Assembly: GCA_937928405.1 (NCBI GenBank)
Contig: CALFWZ010000083.1
Span: forward strand, 1 to 42,653
From: an uncultured Saprospiraceae bacterium
GTDB lineage: Bacteria > Bacteroidota > Bacteroidia > Chitinophagales > Saprospiraceae
Reading direction: 5' to 3'
Length of the DNA stretch: 42,653 bases
Made by a program: the position numbers and the translations under genes. Positions 1-9,415 of this stretch are shown here, in pieces; position 1 is the stretch's first letter, and each line of letters starts with the position of its first letter. The notes beneath the pieces are model-generated. The model did not search any database. It had not been told where the DNA came from and saw nothing but the letters and a program-made list of their open reading frames with translations.

Positions 1-239
1 TGCGTAGGCGTGTAGATTTCGATTAATCTCTTGTGGGTGCGTAACTGAAACTGCTCGCGAGATTTCTTGTTGACGTGCGGGGACCGCAGTACAGTGAAGA
101 TTTTCTTCTCGGTTGGCAGCGGAATCGGTCCAGTCACTACAGCTCCACTATTCCTTACGGTCTTAACAATCTTCTCGGTTGACTTGTCAACTAAGTTGTG
201 ATCGTAGGATCGGAGTTTGATTCTGATTTTTTGATTCAT
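1..239 (-). CDS. rpsJ: 30S ribosomal protein S10, C-terminus cut by window edge
   Basis: The minus strand from the ATG at 239 reads [18 protein letters not shown] and continues with the S10 signature around [16 protein letters not shown] and [13 protein letters not shown]10 is a small-subunit head protein that also acts as NusE in transcription antitermination. About 79 codons are visible of a family length near 101, so the last ~20 residues lie outside the window. It follows fusA by 94 bases. In Bacteroidota the str operon runs straight into the S10 operon without tuf between, which is the arrangement seen here, so rplC would be expected next outside the window. Confidence 0.97.
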   Translation of the reverse strand, partial: MNQKIRIKLRSYDHNLVDKSTEKIVKTVRNSGAVVTGPIPLPTEKKIFTVLRSPHVNKKSREQFQLRTHKRLIEIYTPT

Positions 240-271
240 TACCCTATTGGATGTTAAATAAAATTATAATA

Positions 272-301
272 GTTGCCGGAAGACCGGAATCGACCGGCAA
301 C
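272..301 (-). other. Hairpin in the fusA-rpsJ spacer
   Basis: An 8-bp perfect stem (gttgccgg at 272-279 with ccggcaac at 294-301, 14-nt loop) lies between fusA and rpsJ. On the minus strand it is followed by an AT-rich stretch rather than a clean T run, so it may be a weak attenuator or an RNA processing site that modulates S10-operon expression. The function is inference only. Confidence 0.35.
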
Positions 302-333
302 ATTTCTTTTCAATGTTTAAAAAAGGAAGTTAA

Positions 334-2469
334 TTATGAATTAACAGCTCCTTTTGCTTTTTCAATTACATCTTCTGCAATACTCTTAGGAGCTGCTTCG
401 TAGTTAGCAAATTCCATAGTGGAAGAAGCTCGACCCGATGTAATAGTTCTTAAAGTAGTCACATAACCGAACATTTCAGCCAAAGGTACGGTTGCCTGAA
501 TGGCTACTGCACCGCCTGGGCGAGGTTCTTGACCTGTAGGGATTCCACGACGACGGTTAAGGTCACCGATAACAGATCCTACATAATCTTCTGGCGTTAC
601 TACTTCTAATTTCATGATGGGTTCTAGTAAAACTGGCTTTGCTTTATGAGCAGCAGCTTTGAATCCTTCTTTTGCACAAAGTTCGAATGCAATTGGCTTA
701 GAATCCACTGGGTGGATAGAACCATCATATACTCGAACCTTCATACTATCAATATTGTACCCTGCGAGGATACCATTTTTCATCATGGCTTTGAAACCCT
801 TTTCAGTTGGTGGTAATAATTCCTTAGGAATAGATCCACCAGTAATAGCGTTTACAAATTGTAATTGTACTTTACCATTTTTAAAGTCTTCGCTATCAAG
901 GAATTCTTGATCAGCTGGTCCAAGTTCGAAAGACATATCTGCGAATAGACCAGAACCACCCGTTTGCTTTTTCAAGCGCTCACGATGATCAACAGTTTCA
1001 GTAAGTGCTTCTTTATAGTTAACCTGAGGAGCACCTTGATTACATTCTACTTTGAATTCTCTTTTTAGACGATCCACGATAATTTCGAGGTGTAACTCTC
1101 CCATTCCGCTAATGACGGTCTGGTTGGTATCTTCGTCATATCGTACTTTGAAAGTAGGATCTTCTTCAGCCAACTTACCAAGTGCCATACCTAGTTTTTC
1201 AACATCGCTTTGAGTTTTAGGCTCAATCGCGATTCCGATTACTGGATCAGGGAAAGTCATACTTTCTAGAATGATCGGATTTTTAAGATCACAAAGTGTG
1301 TCTCCGGTACGGATATCTTTAAACCCAACTCCTGCTGCAATATCACCTGCCTCTACTCTAGTAACTGGATTTTGCTTATTAGCGTGCATCTGATAGATAC
1401 GAGAGATTCTCTCTTTATTATCAGAACGTGTATTTAATACATAAGAACCTGCATCTAATGCTCCACTATAAACACGGAAGAATGCTAAACGACCTACGAA
1501 AGGATCTGTGGCAATCTTGAATGCTAGGGCAGCGAATGGTTCGTCTGCGTTTGGCTTACGCTGAATTTCTTCATCTGTATTTGGATCTGTACCAGTAACA
1601 GCTTCAATATCAAGTGGTGAAGGTAAGAAAGTACAAACAGCATCTAATAATGCCTGAACTCCTTTATTTTTGAAGGCAGAACCACACATCATAGGACAGA
1701 TAGTCATATCGATGGTAGCTTGACGGATCGCTGTACGCATTTCATCTAGCGTAATTGAGTCTGGATCGTCAAAGAATTTCTCCATCAATGTCTCATCATA
1801 TTCAGCAATAGCTTCGACTAGCTCTGCACGAGAAGTATTTACAACTTCTACTAAATCTTCAGGAATTGGAATTTCTTTGAAAGTCATTCCTTGTGTTGCG
1901 TCGTCCCAGATGATGGCTTTGTTAGTCATCAAATCAACAACTCCGCGGAATTTTTCTTCTGCACCGATAGGAATCTGCAAAGGAATTGCATTTGCTCCTA
2001 ATTTTTCACGAACATCTTTCACTACTGCGAAGAAATCAGCTCCAGTTCGGTCCATTTTATTAACGAATCCGATACGAGGTACTTTATAACGATTAGCTTG
2101 ACGCCAAACTGTTTCAGATTGTGGCTCTACACCAGATACCGCACAGAATAATGCAACAGTACCATCTAATACCCGTAAAGAACGTTCAACTTCTACGGTA
2201 AAATCAACGTGACCAGGTGTATCGATAATGTTTACCGTGTACATTTGGTCTTCCCACTTCCATTCTGTCTTGGTAGCAGCAGAAGTAATAGTAATACCTC
2301 TTTCTTGCTCCTGTTCCATCCAGTCCATGGTAGCAGCACCATCGTGTACTTCACCAATTTTGTGACTCAACCCGGTATAGTAAAGGATACGTTCCGTAGT
2401 TGTCGTTTTACCGGCATCAATGTGAGCGGCAATACCAATATTTCTCGTAAATCTAAGATCTCTAGCCAT
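334..2469 (-). CDS. fusA: Elongation factor G
   Basis: This is the translational GTPase that drives tRNA-mRNA translocation and, with RRF, ribosome recycling in the cytoplasm. At 711 residues it is the usual full length. The P-loop [19 protein letters not shown] is near residue 15, switch II is DTPGHVDF and the base-specificity motif is NKMDR. Domains II-V follow, including the domain IV region around [14 protein letters not shown]. It starts with ATG 50 bases after rpsG stops and is followed by rpsJ, so it is the third gene of the str operon transcribed from the promoter upstream of rpsL. The sequence resembles the canonical translocase and has no obvious truncation. The long reading frames on the opposite strand within it are not genes. 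Confidence 0.98.
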   Translation of the reverse strand: MARDLRFTRNIGIAAHIDAGKTTTTERILYYTGLSHKIGEVHDGAATMDWMEQEQERGITITSAATKTEWKWEDQMYTVNIIDTPGHVDFTVEVERSLRVLDGTVALFCAVSGVEPQSETVWRQANRYKVPRIGFVNKMDRTGADFFAVVKDVREKLGANAIPLQIPIGAEEKFRGVVDLMTNKAIIWDDATQGMTFKEIPIPEDLVEVVNTSRAELVEAIAEYDETLMEKFFDDPDSITLDEMRTAIRQATIDMTICPMMCGSAFKNKGVQALLDAVCTFLPSPLDIEAVTGTDPNTDEEIQRKPNADEPFAALAFKIATDPFVGRLAFFRVYSGALDAGSYVLNTRSDNKERISRIYQMHANKQNPVTRVEAGDIAAGVGFKDIRTGDTLCDLKNPIILESMTFPDPVIGIAIEPKTQSDVEKLGMALGKLAEEDPTFKVRYDEDTNQTVISGMGELHLEIIVDRLKREFKVECNQGAPQVNYKEALTETVDHRERLKKQTGGSGLFADMSFELGPADQEFLDSEDFKNGKVQLQFVNAITGGSIPKELLPPTEKGFKAMMKNGILAGYNIDSMKVRVYDGSIHPVDSKPIAFELCAKEGFKAAAHKAKPVLLEPIMKLEVVTPEDYVGSVIGDLNRRRGIPTGQEPRPGGAVAIQATVPLAEMFGYVTTLRTITSGRASSTMEFANYEAAPKSIAEDVIEKAKGAVNS

Positions 2470-2519
2470 AATTCTGAATTGTCTATAAGGATAATAAATT
2501 GTTGATGATAAATCTGTAA

Positions 2520-2987
2520 TTAAACTTTAAAGTGTGCGAAAGCTCGGTTAGATTCCGCCATTTTGTGCGTATCTTCCTTTCTTTTTACTGCTGCGCCTTC
2601 ACCTTTACTAGCTGCGATTAATTCGGCTGCCATTTTTTCGGCAAATCCTTTACCACTACGAGTTCGAGCAAATCGGATCAACCATTTCATTCCGATAGAA
2701 ATTTTACGTTTAGCGCGAATTTCAGTTGGAATTTGGAAAGTAGCACCACCGATTCTTCGGCTTCGTACTTCCACTTGAGGCATAGCATTGTTTAAAGCTT
2801 TTTTCCAAATAGCATGTTCATCTTCATTAGTTTTCTCCTTCACGATGTCCATCGCCTTGTAGAATACAGTTAGTGCGGTACTTTTCTTACCAGACAACAT
2901 CATGTTGTTTACAAACTGAGTTACCAATGGATCTCCGAAACGAGGATCAGGGGCAATGTGTCTTACTTTAGGTTTTCTTTTACGCAT
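2520..2987 (-). CDS. rpsG: 30S ribosomal protein S7
   Basis: S7 nucleates assembly of the 30S head by binding the 3' domain of 16S rRNA and lies near the E site. The 155-residue protein matches the family length, with typical segments [17 protein letters not shown] near the N-terminus, [19 protein letters not shown] in the middle and [14 protein letters not shown] at the end. It starts with ATG 32 bases after rpsL and is followed 50 bases later by fusA, so the three are cotranscribed. In many bacteria S7 represses this operon; no leader structure proving that is evident here. Confidence 0.98.
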   Translation of the reverse strand: MRKRKPKVRHIAPDPRFGDPLVTQFVNNMMLSGKKSTALTVFYKAMDIVKEKTNEDEHAIWKKALNNAMPQVEVRSRRIGGATFQIPTEIRAKRKISIGMKWLIRFARTRSGKGFAEKMAAELIAASKGEGAAVKRKEDTHKMAESNRAFAHFKV

Positions 2988-3019
2988 GAGCTAAACGTGA
3001 TTTCTGATAACTAATTTTA

Positions 3020-3394
3020 TTATTTCTTTGGACGTTTTGTTCCATATTTTGAGCGACTCTGTAGACGATCCGTTACACCGGCAGTATCCAAGGCACCACG
3101 TACGACCGTATAACGTACACCAGGTAAATCCTTTACACGACCTCCACGGATCAACACAATAGAGTGTTCTTGTAGATTGTGACCTTCACCAGGAATGTAG
3201 GCAATCACCTCAATACCATTAGTGAGACGAACTTTAGCTACTTTACGAAGGGCAGAGTTCGGCTTCTTAGGAGTCGTAGTATATACTCTGGTACAAACAC
3301 CTCGTTTTTGAGGGCAAGCATCAAGGGCACGAGACTTACTGGCTTCTACAATTTTCTTTCTGCCTTTTCGTACAAGTTGATTAATAGTCGGCAT
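3020..3394 (-). CDS. rpsL: 30S ribosomal protein S12
   Basis: S12 sits at the decoding centre and contributes to accuracy. The 124-residue protein has the expected [12 protein letters not shown] and [12 protein letters not shown] loops. Lys43 and Lys88, the positions where streptomycin-resistance substitutions arise (K42/K87 in E. coli numbering), are both wild-type lysines. Asp89, the methylthiolation site in many bacteria, is present. It is the first gene of the str operon. A good promoter lies at 3518-3548, leaving an untranslated leader of roughly 115 bases that contains a small hairpin (ACCC/GGGT near 3428-3446). Confidence 0.98.
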   Translation of the reverse strand: MPTINQLVRKGRKKIVEASKSRALDACPQKRGVCTRVYTTTPKKPNSALRKVAKVRLTNGIEVIAYIPGEGHNLQEHSIVLIRGGRVKDLPGVRYTVVRGALDTAGVTDRLQSRSKYGTKRPKK

Positions 3395-3517
3395 ACAATC
3401 TAATCTTTTCTTTTTAATGAATTTTTTACCCCTAAAAAACTAGGGTGTAAATTGTGTTTTTTTTGGAGAAAAAGTGTTTTTTTGATTTCTATCATCTACC
3501 TGTCTCCAAAACGAATG

Positions 3518-3548
3518 CAAAGATAAGACTATTTAGGTGAAATTCAAA
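3518..3548 (-). promoter_or_regulatory. Promoter of the str operon
   Basis: On the minus strand a -7 element TATCTTTG (3518-3525) matches the Bacteroidota consensus TAnnTTTG. A -33 element TTTG (3545-3548) lies 19 nt upstream of it. Both elements are at the expected spacing in front of a highly expressed operon. The predicted start is near 3511. Confidence 0.65.
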
Positions 3549-3602
3549 AGAGAAATGATATTTATTTTTCTACCATATATTTTAATATTTTAAGCGCCAA
3601 TT

Positions 3603-4055
3603 ATGAAAGATATTGAGGTCCGAAAAGCCACTAAAAACGATTTAGAAGCCATCTATGGTTTGGTAAAGGAATTGGCGATCTATGAAAAAGAACCTGAAGC
3701 GGTGACTGCTACCCTCGAAGACTACCAAAATGACTTTGCCGAAGGAGTATTTGAGGCAAATGTAGCGCTATATGGTGAAGAGATTGTTGGAACTACTATA
3801 TATTATATGAGTTATTCCACTTGGAAAGGAAAAATGTTATATCTAGAAGATTTTGTAGTTAAGGAAGCTTTTCGGCAAAAAGGGGTTGGGCAACTTCTTT
3901 TTGACGCTTATTTGGCAGTAGCCAAAGAAAAGAAAGCCGTCATGGTCAAGTGGCAAGTTCTAGACTGGAACGAACCTGCATTGAATTTTTACGAACGTAA
4001 TAATGCTATTATTGAAAAAAATTGGTGGTCCGGAAAGATATTTTTGGAAAAATGA
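3603..4055 (+). CDS. GNAT N-acetyltransferase, diamine acetyltransferase-like
   Basis: A 150-residue cytoplasmic GNAT-fold enzyme transfers acetyl from acetyl-CoA to an amine. The N-terminal strand RKATKNDLEAIYGLVKELA is followed by AIYEKEP, resembling spermidine/spermine acetyltransferases. Motif A, YLEDFVVKEAFRQKGVGQLL (residues ~80-100), contains the R-x-x-G-x-G acetyl-CoA pyrophosphate loop. WQVLDWNEPALNFYE near residue 120 is typical of the SSAT-like subgroup. Diamine or polyamine substrates are suggested by similarity only. It stands alone, divergent from the str operon, and ends in a strong intrinsic terminator at 4200-4233. Confidence 0.85.
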   Translation: MKDIEVRKATKNDLEAIYGLVKELAIYEKEPEAVTATLEDYQNDFAEGVFEANVALYGEEIVGTTIYYMSYSTWKGKMLYLEDFVVKEAFRQKGVGQLLFDAYLAVAKEKKAVMVKWQVLDWNEPALNFYERNNAIIEKNWWSGKIFLEK

Positions 4056-4199
4056 ATGTAACAATGTACATTTACACATTATCTAATATAATATAGGTTT
4101 TAAACCAAATTTTGAAATTAGCGTTTATTTGTATATTTTAGTAGATAGAAAGGATAAAATTACCGGCTTCTGCCGCAAGATATAGTGTTTCATAGTGTG

Positions 4200-4233
4200 A
4201 GGGGTAACCATTAATGTGGTTGCTCCTTTTTTT
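4200..4233 (+). terminator. Intrinsic terminator of the GNAT gene
   Basis: An 11-bp stem with two wobble pairs (aggggtaacca 4200-4210 with tggttgctcct 4217-4227) closes a 6-nt loop and is followed by six T (4228-4233). The T tract overlaps the stop codon of the convergent polyprenyl synthetase gene, so the two genes are packed tail to tail. There is no matching T tract on the minus strand. Confidence 0.75.
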
Positions 4234-5206
4234 ATATTTCTCTCATCATCAATTGATTAGCTAAGTTCCGCAAGTAAACCTTACGAGCGTCCTCCACCTG
4301 TACTCGATCAAGATAGATAAATGCTTTTTTCAGATAATCTTCCATTAGTTCAGAAGCCTGTTCTTGTACTTTGAGCTTACGATAGATACTAGTTACCTGC
4401 TCAATTTTTTGGTTTGGATCTGCCGCATCTGATAATGCCTCGAGTAGATCCACCCGATCCTGGTCTCTGGCTTGTTCTAAAGATTTCAGCAATAAGAATG
4501 TTTTTTTGTTTTGGGCAATATCACCACCAACTTTTTTACCGAATTTTTCTGGATCTCCAAATGTATCTAGAATATCATCTTGCAATTGAAAAGCGATTCC
4601 AATGTGGCGACCAAATTCGTATAGGTCATTGGCGTCTTTTTCGTTGGCACCTCCAATTAAGGCACCGATTTTAAGTCCCCCAGCAATTAAAACTGAAGTT
4701 TTTAGTTCAATCATTTTAAGATAGGCCGCAATTTCTACCGATTCCTCCGTCTCAAAATTCATATCGTATTGCTGCCCTTCACAAACTTCTATCGCTAACT
4801 GATTGAAAATCTGCAATATAGTAGGTAATTGAGTAGGGTTCTTTAATTGATTAAGGTATTGATAAGTTAATATCAACATGGCATCACCCGAAAGGATGCC
4901 TGCATTTTGCCCATATTTGATATGAACAGTAGGCTGTCCACGTCTTAACGGTGCCTCATCCATAATATCATCATGGACTAAACTAAAATTATGAAAAATT
5001 TCGATCGCCAAAGCCGCTGGTAGTGCATGATCTATTTCTTCGGAAAAAAGATTGGCCCCCATTAATAATAAAACGGGGCGTAAACGTTTCCCACCTAATT
5101 GGAGTATATAATTGACTGGTTCATATAATTCTCTAGGAGATTGATCAAATAATTCATTTTTTAAATATTTAAGGAACAATTCTTGCAAATGTTCAACTGA
5201 TTGCAT
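4232..5206 (-). CDS. Polyprenyl synthetase (trans-isoprenyl diphosphate synthase)
   Basis: This all-helical enzyme elongates allylic diphosphates with isopentenyl diphosphate. From the ATG at 5206 it is 324 residues, normal for the family. Both aspartate-rich motifs are present: DDIMD (79-83) and DDILD (210-214), with GGKRLRPVLLL near 38-48 for the diphosphate. Phe74 lies five residues before the first motif, which suggests a short product (C15-C20), but product length cannot be fixed from sequence alone. A TTG start at 5251 would give 15 more residues, but it lies inside a -7 promoter element (5249-5256), so the ATG at 5206 is preferred. The product feeds quinone or carrier-lipid synthesis. 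Confidence 0.92.
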   Translation of the reverse strand: MQSVEHLQELFLKYLKNELFDQSPRELYEPVNYILQLGGKRLRPVLLLMGANLFSEEIDHALPAALAIEIFHNFSLVHDDIMDEAPLRRGQPTVHIKYGQNAGILSGDAMLILTYQYLNQLKNPTQLPTILQIFNQLAIEVCEGQQYDMNFETEESVEIAAYLKMIELKTSVLIAGGLKIGALIGGANEKDANDLYEFGRHIGIAFQLQDDILDTFGDPEKFGKKVGGDIAQNKKTFLLLKSLEQARDQDRVDLLEALSDAADPNQKIEQVTSIYRKLKVQEQASELMEDYLKKAFIYLDRVQVEDARKVYLRNLANQLMMREI

Positions 5207-5248
5207 GATGGTGAATTTTAATAGCGTCTTTAATATGTTTGATCTCGG

Positions 5249-5256
5249 CAAAGTTA
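5249..5256 (-). promoter_or_regulatory. -7 promoter element of polyprenyl synthetase
   Basis: The minus strand reads TAACTTTG, an exact TAnnTTTG match, with a predicted start near 5242 and a leader of ~36 bases to the ATG at 5206. No TTTG is present at the -33 position; only a T tract is seen there. The element decides between the two possible start codons of the gene. Confidence 0.5.
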
Positions 5257-5343
5257 ACGAATGAGATCAGTAAAAAAAACTTAAAAATTTCGCCTGCGCA
5301 ACCTCTTTCTCAAAGTACCGTATTATAATTAAAATTTTTTAAT

Positions 5344-5790
5344 ATGAATGAAACTCAAAGCACCATCACCATTCTTTTGATTGAAGATAATCCAGGTGAT
5401 GTTAGACTTACTCAAGAGGCATTTAAAGAAGGTCGTAAAAATGTAACCCTAGATGTGGTCATGGATGGAGTAGAAGCTATTAATTATCTTTATAATAAGG
5501 CACCATATCAAGAAAAGAAAAATCCAGATTTAATTCTACTTGATTTAAATCTACCCAAGATGGATGGTCGAGAAGTTCTCGAAAAAGTAAAAAGTGATGA
5601 TAACCTCCGCCGAATTCCAGTTATTGTTCTTACGACTTCTGATGCAGATCAAGATATTCTAAAAAGCTATAACTTACATGTAAACTGTTACTTAAATAAA
5701 CCTGTTGATTTTGATAAATTTTTTGACATTATACAAAAGATTGAGGATTTTTGGCTAACTACAGCGATTTTGCCATCTATGATTCCTTAA
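5344..5790 (+). CDS. Single-domain response regulator (Rcp1/CheY-like)
   Basis: A 148-residue receiver domain with no output domain. The acidic pocket is Glu14-Asp15 (LLIEDNPGD), the phosphoacceptor is Asp67 (ILLDLNLPKMDG), the switch threonine is near Thr97 (VLTTSD) and the conserved lysine is Lys119 (CYLNKP). The long alpha1-loop and DNPGD motif are typical of Rcp1-type regulators that serve phytochrome-like or PAS-containing kinases. It lies 48 bases upstream of a REC-PAS hybrid protein that begins with the same LLLIEDNPGDARL motif, so the two are probably cotranscribed and may exchange phosphate or compete for the same kinase. Confidence 0.92.
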   Translation: MNETQSTITILLIEDNPGDVRLTQEAFKEGRKNVTLDVVMDGVEAINYLYNKAPYQEKKNPDLILLDLNLPKMDGREVLEKVKSDDNLRRIPVIVLTTSDADQDILKSYNLHVNCYLNKPVDFDKFFDIIQKIEDFWLTTAILPSMIP

Positions 5791-5838
5791 TCTCTTCCTG
5801 AAACCTTATAAAACCGTTGTAGTAAAAGCCTCCACTTT

Positions 5839-7794
5839 ATGAATGTGAATACTACTCTACATCTTCTTTTAATAGAAGATAATCCAGGTGACGCCAGATT
5901 AGTCAGCAATATGCTGAAATCTTCTTCTGTTCGTTACGAGCTATATACTGTACCTACACTCTTTGAAGGTGTTAACCTAATTGAGCATCAGGAAATAACG
6001 ATGGCCCTATTGGATCTTTCCTTACCGGATTCTACCGGATTTAAAACACTTACTTCATTTTTACAGCGTTGTCCTAATACTCCAGTTATTGTCATGACCG
6101 GAACCAATAACGAACTAATTGGTAATCAGGCCATCAAAGCAGGAGCGATGGATTATCTTGTCAAAGGTCAGTTTGATGGCAAACTCCTAGGCCGTTCTAT
6201 AAGGTACGCCTTACACCGTGTAAAAAACAATCAAAAAATAGAAGCTACTGCTCGCAACTTAGCCATTAGTGAAAAGAGATTTGTGGAAGCACAAGAGATG
6301 GCTCACTTTGGCAATTGGGAAATGGATATCGTCAGTAATAAGATGTTGTGGGCAGATGAGATCTTCCGAATTTTTGGGTTTCCTCTTAATAGTATGGTCC
6401 CTACTCTTTCGGATTATATCAGCTATACCCATCCTGAAGATAAAACAAAAGTTCAAGACTTTTTTGAATTGGCTACCAAAGATGGTCAACTCCACCATCT
6501 TACGCATCGGATCGTTATTAAGGGACGTTCCATCAAGCATATATCTATTCAAGCCAAAATGAATTTTGATGAAATTCGTAAAAAGCTTTTTCTCTCCGGT
6601 ACTTTACAAGACATTACCAAACAAAAAATAACGGAAGAGTTGATTATCGAAAAAAATATCAACACAAAAGCTAGCAAGATAAAAGATGAGGCATTGGCTG
6701 ATATTAGCTTTCATATTAGAACGCCGCTTTCTTCCGTCATTAACCTATTATACTTGATAGAAAAAACGGAGATTGCTCCAGATCAAATTGAGCTCATTGA
6801 TGGATTAAAAACCTCGGTGGATGACCTCTCTATTATGATTAATAATCTAATGAATTTTTCGGTTTTGGTTTCTGATAAAATTGAAGCAGAAAAAGAAAGT
6901 TTCGAGATTGGAGCATTCATGGAAAGTATGAAACGGGTCGTAGAAATGAGAACGGAGAACGCTGGCATTGACCTGACCTTTCTGATAGATAAGAGTATGC
7001 CCAATAAAATTATCAGCGACACCAAAAAAATCACTCAAATACTTTATAATTTAATCGATTTTCTGATTGCAAAAACGGAACGTCAAAAATCTCTATTTTT
7101 TAAAGCCCGTGCTCAGAAAATTTCTGTCAAAAATTACGACCTGATCTTTACCTTACATAGTGAAGGATTAAAATTGGACAAAGAGGAAATAGAAGATTTA
7201 TATGCCGCAGAAAAAATTCTCGAAATATATAGCCCAGAGGACAATGAACAAAACAAACTTATTACGGGAATGGCCATTGTTAATAAGTTAATCAAAATTA
7301 TTGCTGGAAATTTATCATTCGACTCAACGGGCAATGCTGATACTATTTTTCAATTGACCATTCCAGTAGAAATAGCGAAACAACCCCTTAATATCCAAGG
7401 AGATATTCCTAATTCTCCGCTGCGAATATTATTAGTCGAAGATCATTTTTTAAATCAACTCGCCACCAAAAAGGTACTTACTTCTTGGTCGGATCAAGTC
7501 TCGGTAGATATTGCGGATAATGGACAGATTGCGGTAGATAAATATCAAGAAAACGATTATGATATTATTTTGATGGATATTCAGATGCCAGTCATGAACG
7601 GAATAATTGCCGCTCAAAAAATTAGAGCAACCAGTTCTGTCCCAATTTTAGCGCTTACCGCAAATGCATCCCAACCAGAAGAGGAAAAATGCCTTTCGGT
7701 AGGTATCAATGATTATTTGTCAAAACCATTCAAACCGCACGAATTATATAATCGAATAATGGCCATTCTAAACCCCATTGAACATCAGAGTTAG
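5839..7794 (+). CDS. REC-PAS-(degenerate histidine kinase)-REC hybrid signalling protein
   Basis: A 651-residue cytoplasmic protein without membrane segments. An N-terminal receiver (8-125) has Glu13-Asp14, Asp59 and Lys109. A PAS domain (~145-260) has GNWEMD and YTHPEDK motifs. A DHp/HATPase-like region covers ~275-510, and an intact C-terminal receiver (528-645) has Glu534-Asp535, Asp580, Thr607 and Lys629. The kinase core looks inactive. Where families have SHEIRTP this protein has SFHIRTP (290-296), so Phe291 replaces the phosphoacceptor His. The second Asn of the N box is Phe408, the DxGxG box reads HSEGL (440-444), and the GLGLA box is absent. It may act as a phosphoryl sink or scaffold fed by another kinase. 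It is followed by an unrecognised protein 82 bases downstream. Confidence 0.88.
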   Translation: MNVNTTLHLLLIEDNPGDARLVSNMLKSSSVRYELYTVPTLFEGVNLIEHQEITMALLDLSLPDSTGFKTLTSFLQRCPNTPVIVMTGTNNELIGNQAIKAGAMDYLVKGQFDGKLLGRSIRYALHRVKNNQKIEATARNLAISEKRFVEAQEMAHFGNWEMDIVSNKMLWADEIFRIFGFPLNSMVPTLSDYISYTHPEDKTKVQDFFELATKDGQLHHLTHRIVIKGRSIKHISIQAKMNFDEIRKKLFLSGTLQDITKQKITEELIIEKNINTKASKIKDEALADISFHIRTPLSSVINLLYLIEKTEIAPDQIELIDGLKTSVDDLSIMINNLMNFSVLVSDKIEAEKESFEIGAFMESMKRVVEMRTENAGIDLTFLIDKSMPNKIISDTKKITQILYNLIDFLIAKTERQKSLFFKARAQKISVKNYDLIFTLHSEGLKLDKEEIEDLYAAEKILEIYSPEDNEQNKLITGMAIVNKLIKIIAGNLSFDSTGNADTIFQLTIPVEIAKQPLNIQGDIPNSPLRILLVEDHFLNQLATKKVLTSWSDQVSVDIADNGQIAVDKYQENDYDIILMDIQMPVMNGIIAAQKIRATSSVPILALTANASQPEEEKCLSVGINDYLSKPFKPHELYNRIMAILNPIEHQS

Positions 7795-7876
7795 TCATTT
7801 TTTTCTAAGTAACTATTTCAGATTCTAGAAATTTATACTATCTGATTGCAGGAATTTTTGTTTCTTTGGTTAGATT

Positions 7877-9379
7877 ATGGAAGTACTTAGAAACTTAATC
7901 AAGCTGCTCAAGAAACATCGGACCGATTATCGGGATGAGACAGGTTTACCTACTAATAAAAATTCTAAAATCTCTAAATTAGTAGAAGGGCTAAGTGATG
8001 GTAGCTTCCAAGATGACGATAGCGCTGCCCAAACGCTTTATGGTACAGATGCCAGCCATATAAATTTTAAAAGGCTGAAATATCGTTTACAAAACAGACT
8101 ATTAAATAGTTTGTTGCTTATCGACCCAGAAAAGATTTTTATTTCTCGAATGGATAGAGACTACTTTAAGGTAGGTCAGTTACAGTCTATCTGTGGTATT
8201 TTAAATCGTCTAGGAGAAAAAAGACTCATTTATCCCTTAGCAAAATCAGGTCTTCAAAAAGCTAAGGCAGCCTTTAATCCATATGCTGGCCTGAGTTTAT
8301 CCATTGAGTTAAGAATTCATGCTTCTAATATTGGAGATAGAAAAAAATTTCATCTATATAATAATGAGGTGAAATATTTTCAACATTATGTAAATACAGA
8401 GGTGAAACTAAGTACAATGACCCTCGAATATAAAAACCTGGTCGCAAACCCTAAAACCGATGTGCATCAGGTAAAAGAAGTGTTAAATTCTTTTTTGAAA
8501 GAGATAGCAACCATGAAAACTGATTACTCTCCCCGTACGGTTTATTATGCTTACAATATCTATTTACATGATCGACTAATTCATCGAGATGTACCAGGAA
8601 CCATAGAACGCTGCAAGGAAGGTCTAGAAATGATGAAGCCGTTCAATCGTCCAAACCTAGAAAGTCTTTTCTATGTGTCTATGATAGAAGGGCATATTTT
8701 ATTAAGAGAATTCGAACAAGGCAAAGCATTGATTTTTTCTAGACTGGAAGCTAAAAACCTATCTAATTTCAATAATTTGTCTAACATCTATTATTATGCC
8801 ACCCTATCTTTAACAACAGAAAATTACGAGTACTTAGGAGAAGCATTGCTACTTTTTAAAGAACATAATGTTGACAAATCCCCTGTAAGCTTTTTTAAAG
8901 AAAATTTCACTATTTTTGAAATGCTCTATTCTATCTTAGTCAACCTAGATAAAATTAAACCCACCTATCCAGTAAACTCAAAAATCAGAATTACAAAATT
9001 CATCAATGACCTTCCCATTTTTTCTAAAGATAAAAAAGGGGCAAACACCCTTATCTTATTTGTTCAATTCTTACTGTTATTGATAAAGAAAGATTACGGT
9101 ACCATCATTGACCGAGTAGACAACTTTAAGGCTTACGATCAAAAGTATTTAAGAAAAGAAGATAGCTTTCGTATCAATTGTTTTCTAAAAATGATCTTGC
9201 TAATTCCTAAACACAATTTTCATCCCGTTGCAGTCCAACGACACGCGGCTCCCTATCTAAAAAAACTAGAAAAACATAAAGAAAATAATTGGAATTGGAA
9301 GGACACAAATGTTGAGATTATTCCTTACGAAAATTTCTGGAAACTATTTATTGAAGTCTTAGAAAAGAATAAAAAATAG
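7877..9379 (+). CDS. Unrecognised 500-residue helical protein
   Basis: The function is not recognised. The protein is predicted soluble, with no signal peptide or membrane segment, rich in Lys, Leu, Asn and Tyr and apparently mostly helical. Its pattern is compatible with an alpha-solenoid or TPR-like fold. The N-terminal 75 residues look most conserved, with a stretch ending SAAQTLYGTDASHINFKRL followed by a basic helix KYRLQNRLLNSLLL. Its position 82 bases after the hybrid REC protein and 36 bases before an amidohydrolase on the same strand suggests the 5344-9379 genes form one signalling unit. An alpha-solenoid partner for the receiver domains is a guess. No regulatory site was seen in front of it. 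Confidence 0.7.
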   Translation: MEVLRNLIKLLKKHRTDYRDETGLPTNKNSKISKLVEGLSDGSFQDDDSAAQTLYGTDASHINFKRLKYRLQNRLLNSLLLIDPEKIFISRMDRDYFKVGQLQSICGILNRLGEKRLIYPLAKSGLQKAKAAFNPYAGLSLSIELRIHASNIGDRKKFHLYNNEVKYFQHYVNTEVKLSTMTLEYKNLVANPKTDVHQVKEVLNSFLKEIATMKTDYSPRTVYYAYNIYLHDRLIHRDVPGTIERCKEGLEMMKPFNRPNLESLFYVSMIEGHILLREFEQGKALIFSRLEAKNLSNFNNLSNIYYYATLSLTTENYEYLGEALLLFKEHNVDKSPVSFFKENFTIFEMLYSILVNLDKIKPTYPVNSKIRITKFINDLPIFSKDKKGANTLILFVQFLLLLIKKDYGTIIDRVDNFKAYDQKYLRKEDSFRINCFLKMILLIPKHNFHPVAVQRHAAPYLKKLEKHKENNWNWKDTNVEIIPYENFWKLFIEVLEKNKK

Positions 9380-9415
9380 CATAAATTATGCTGCCCCAAT
9401 TAAAAATCACCCACC

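Noticed and set aside
5207..5251. TTG start at 5251 extending the polyprenyl synthetase by 15 residues
   Set aside because: The codon lies inside an exact -7 promoter element (5249-5256), so it would not be in the transcript; ATG at 5206 gives the family-standard N-terminus.
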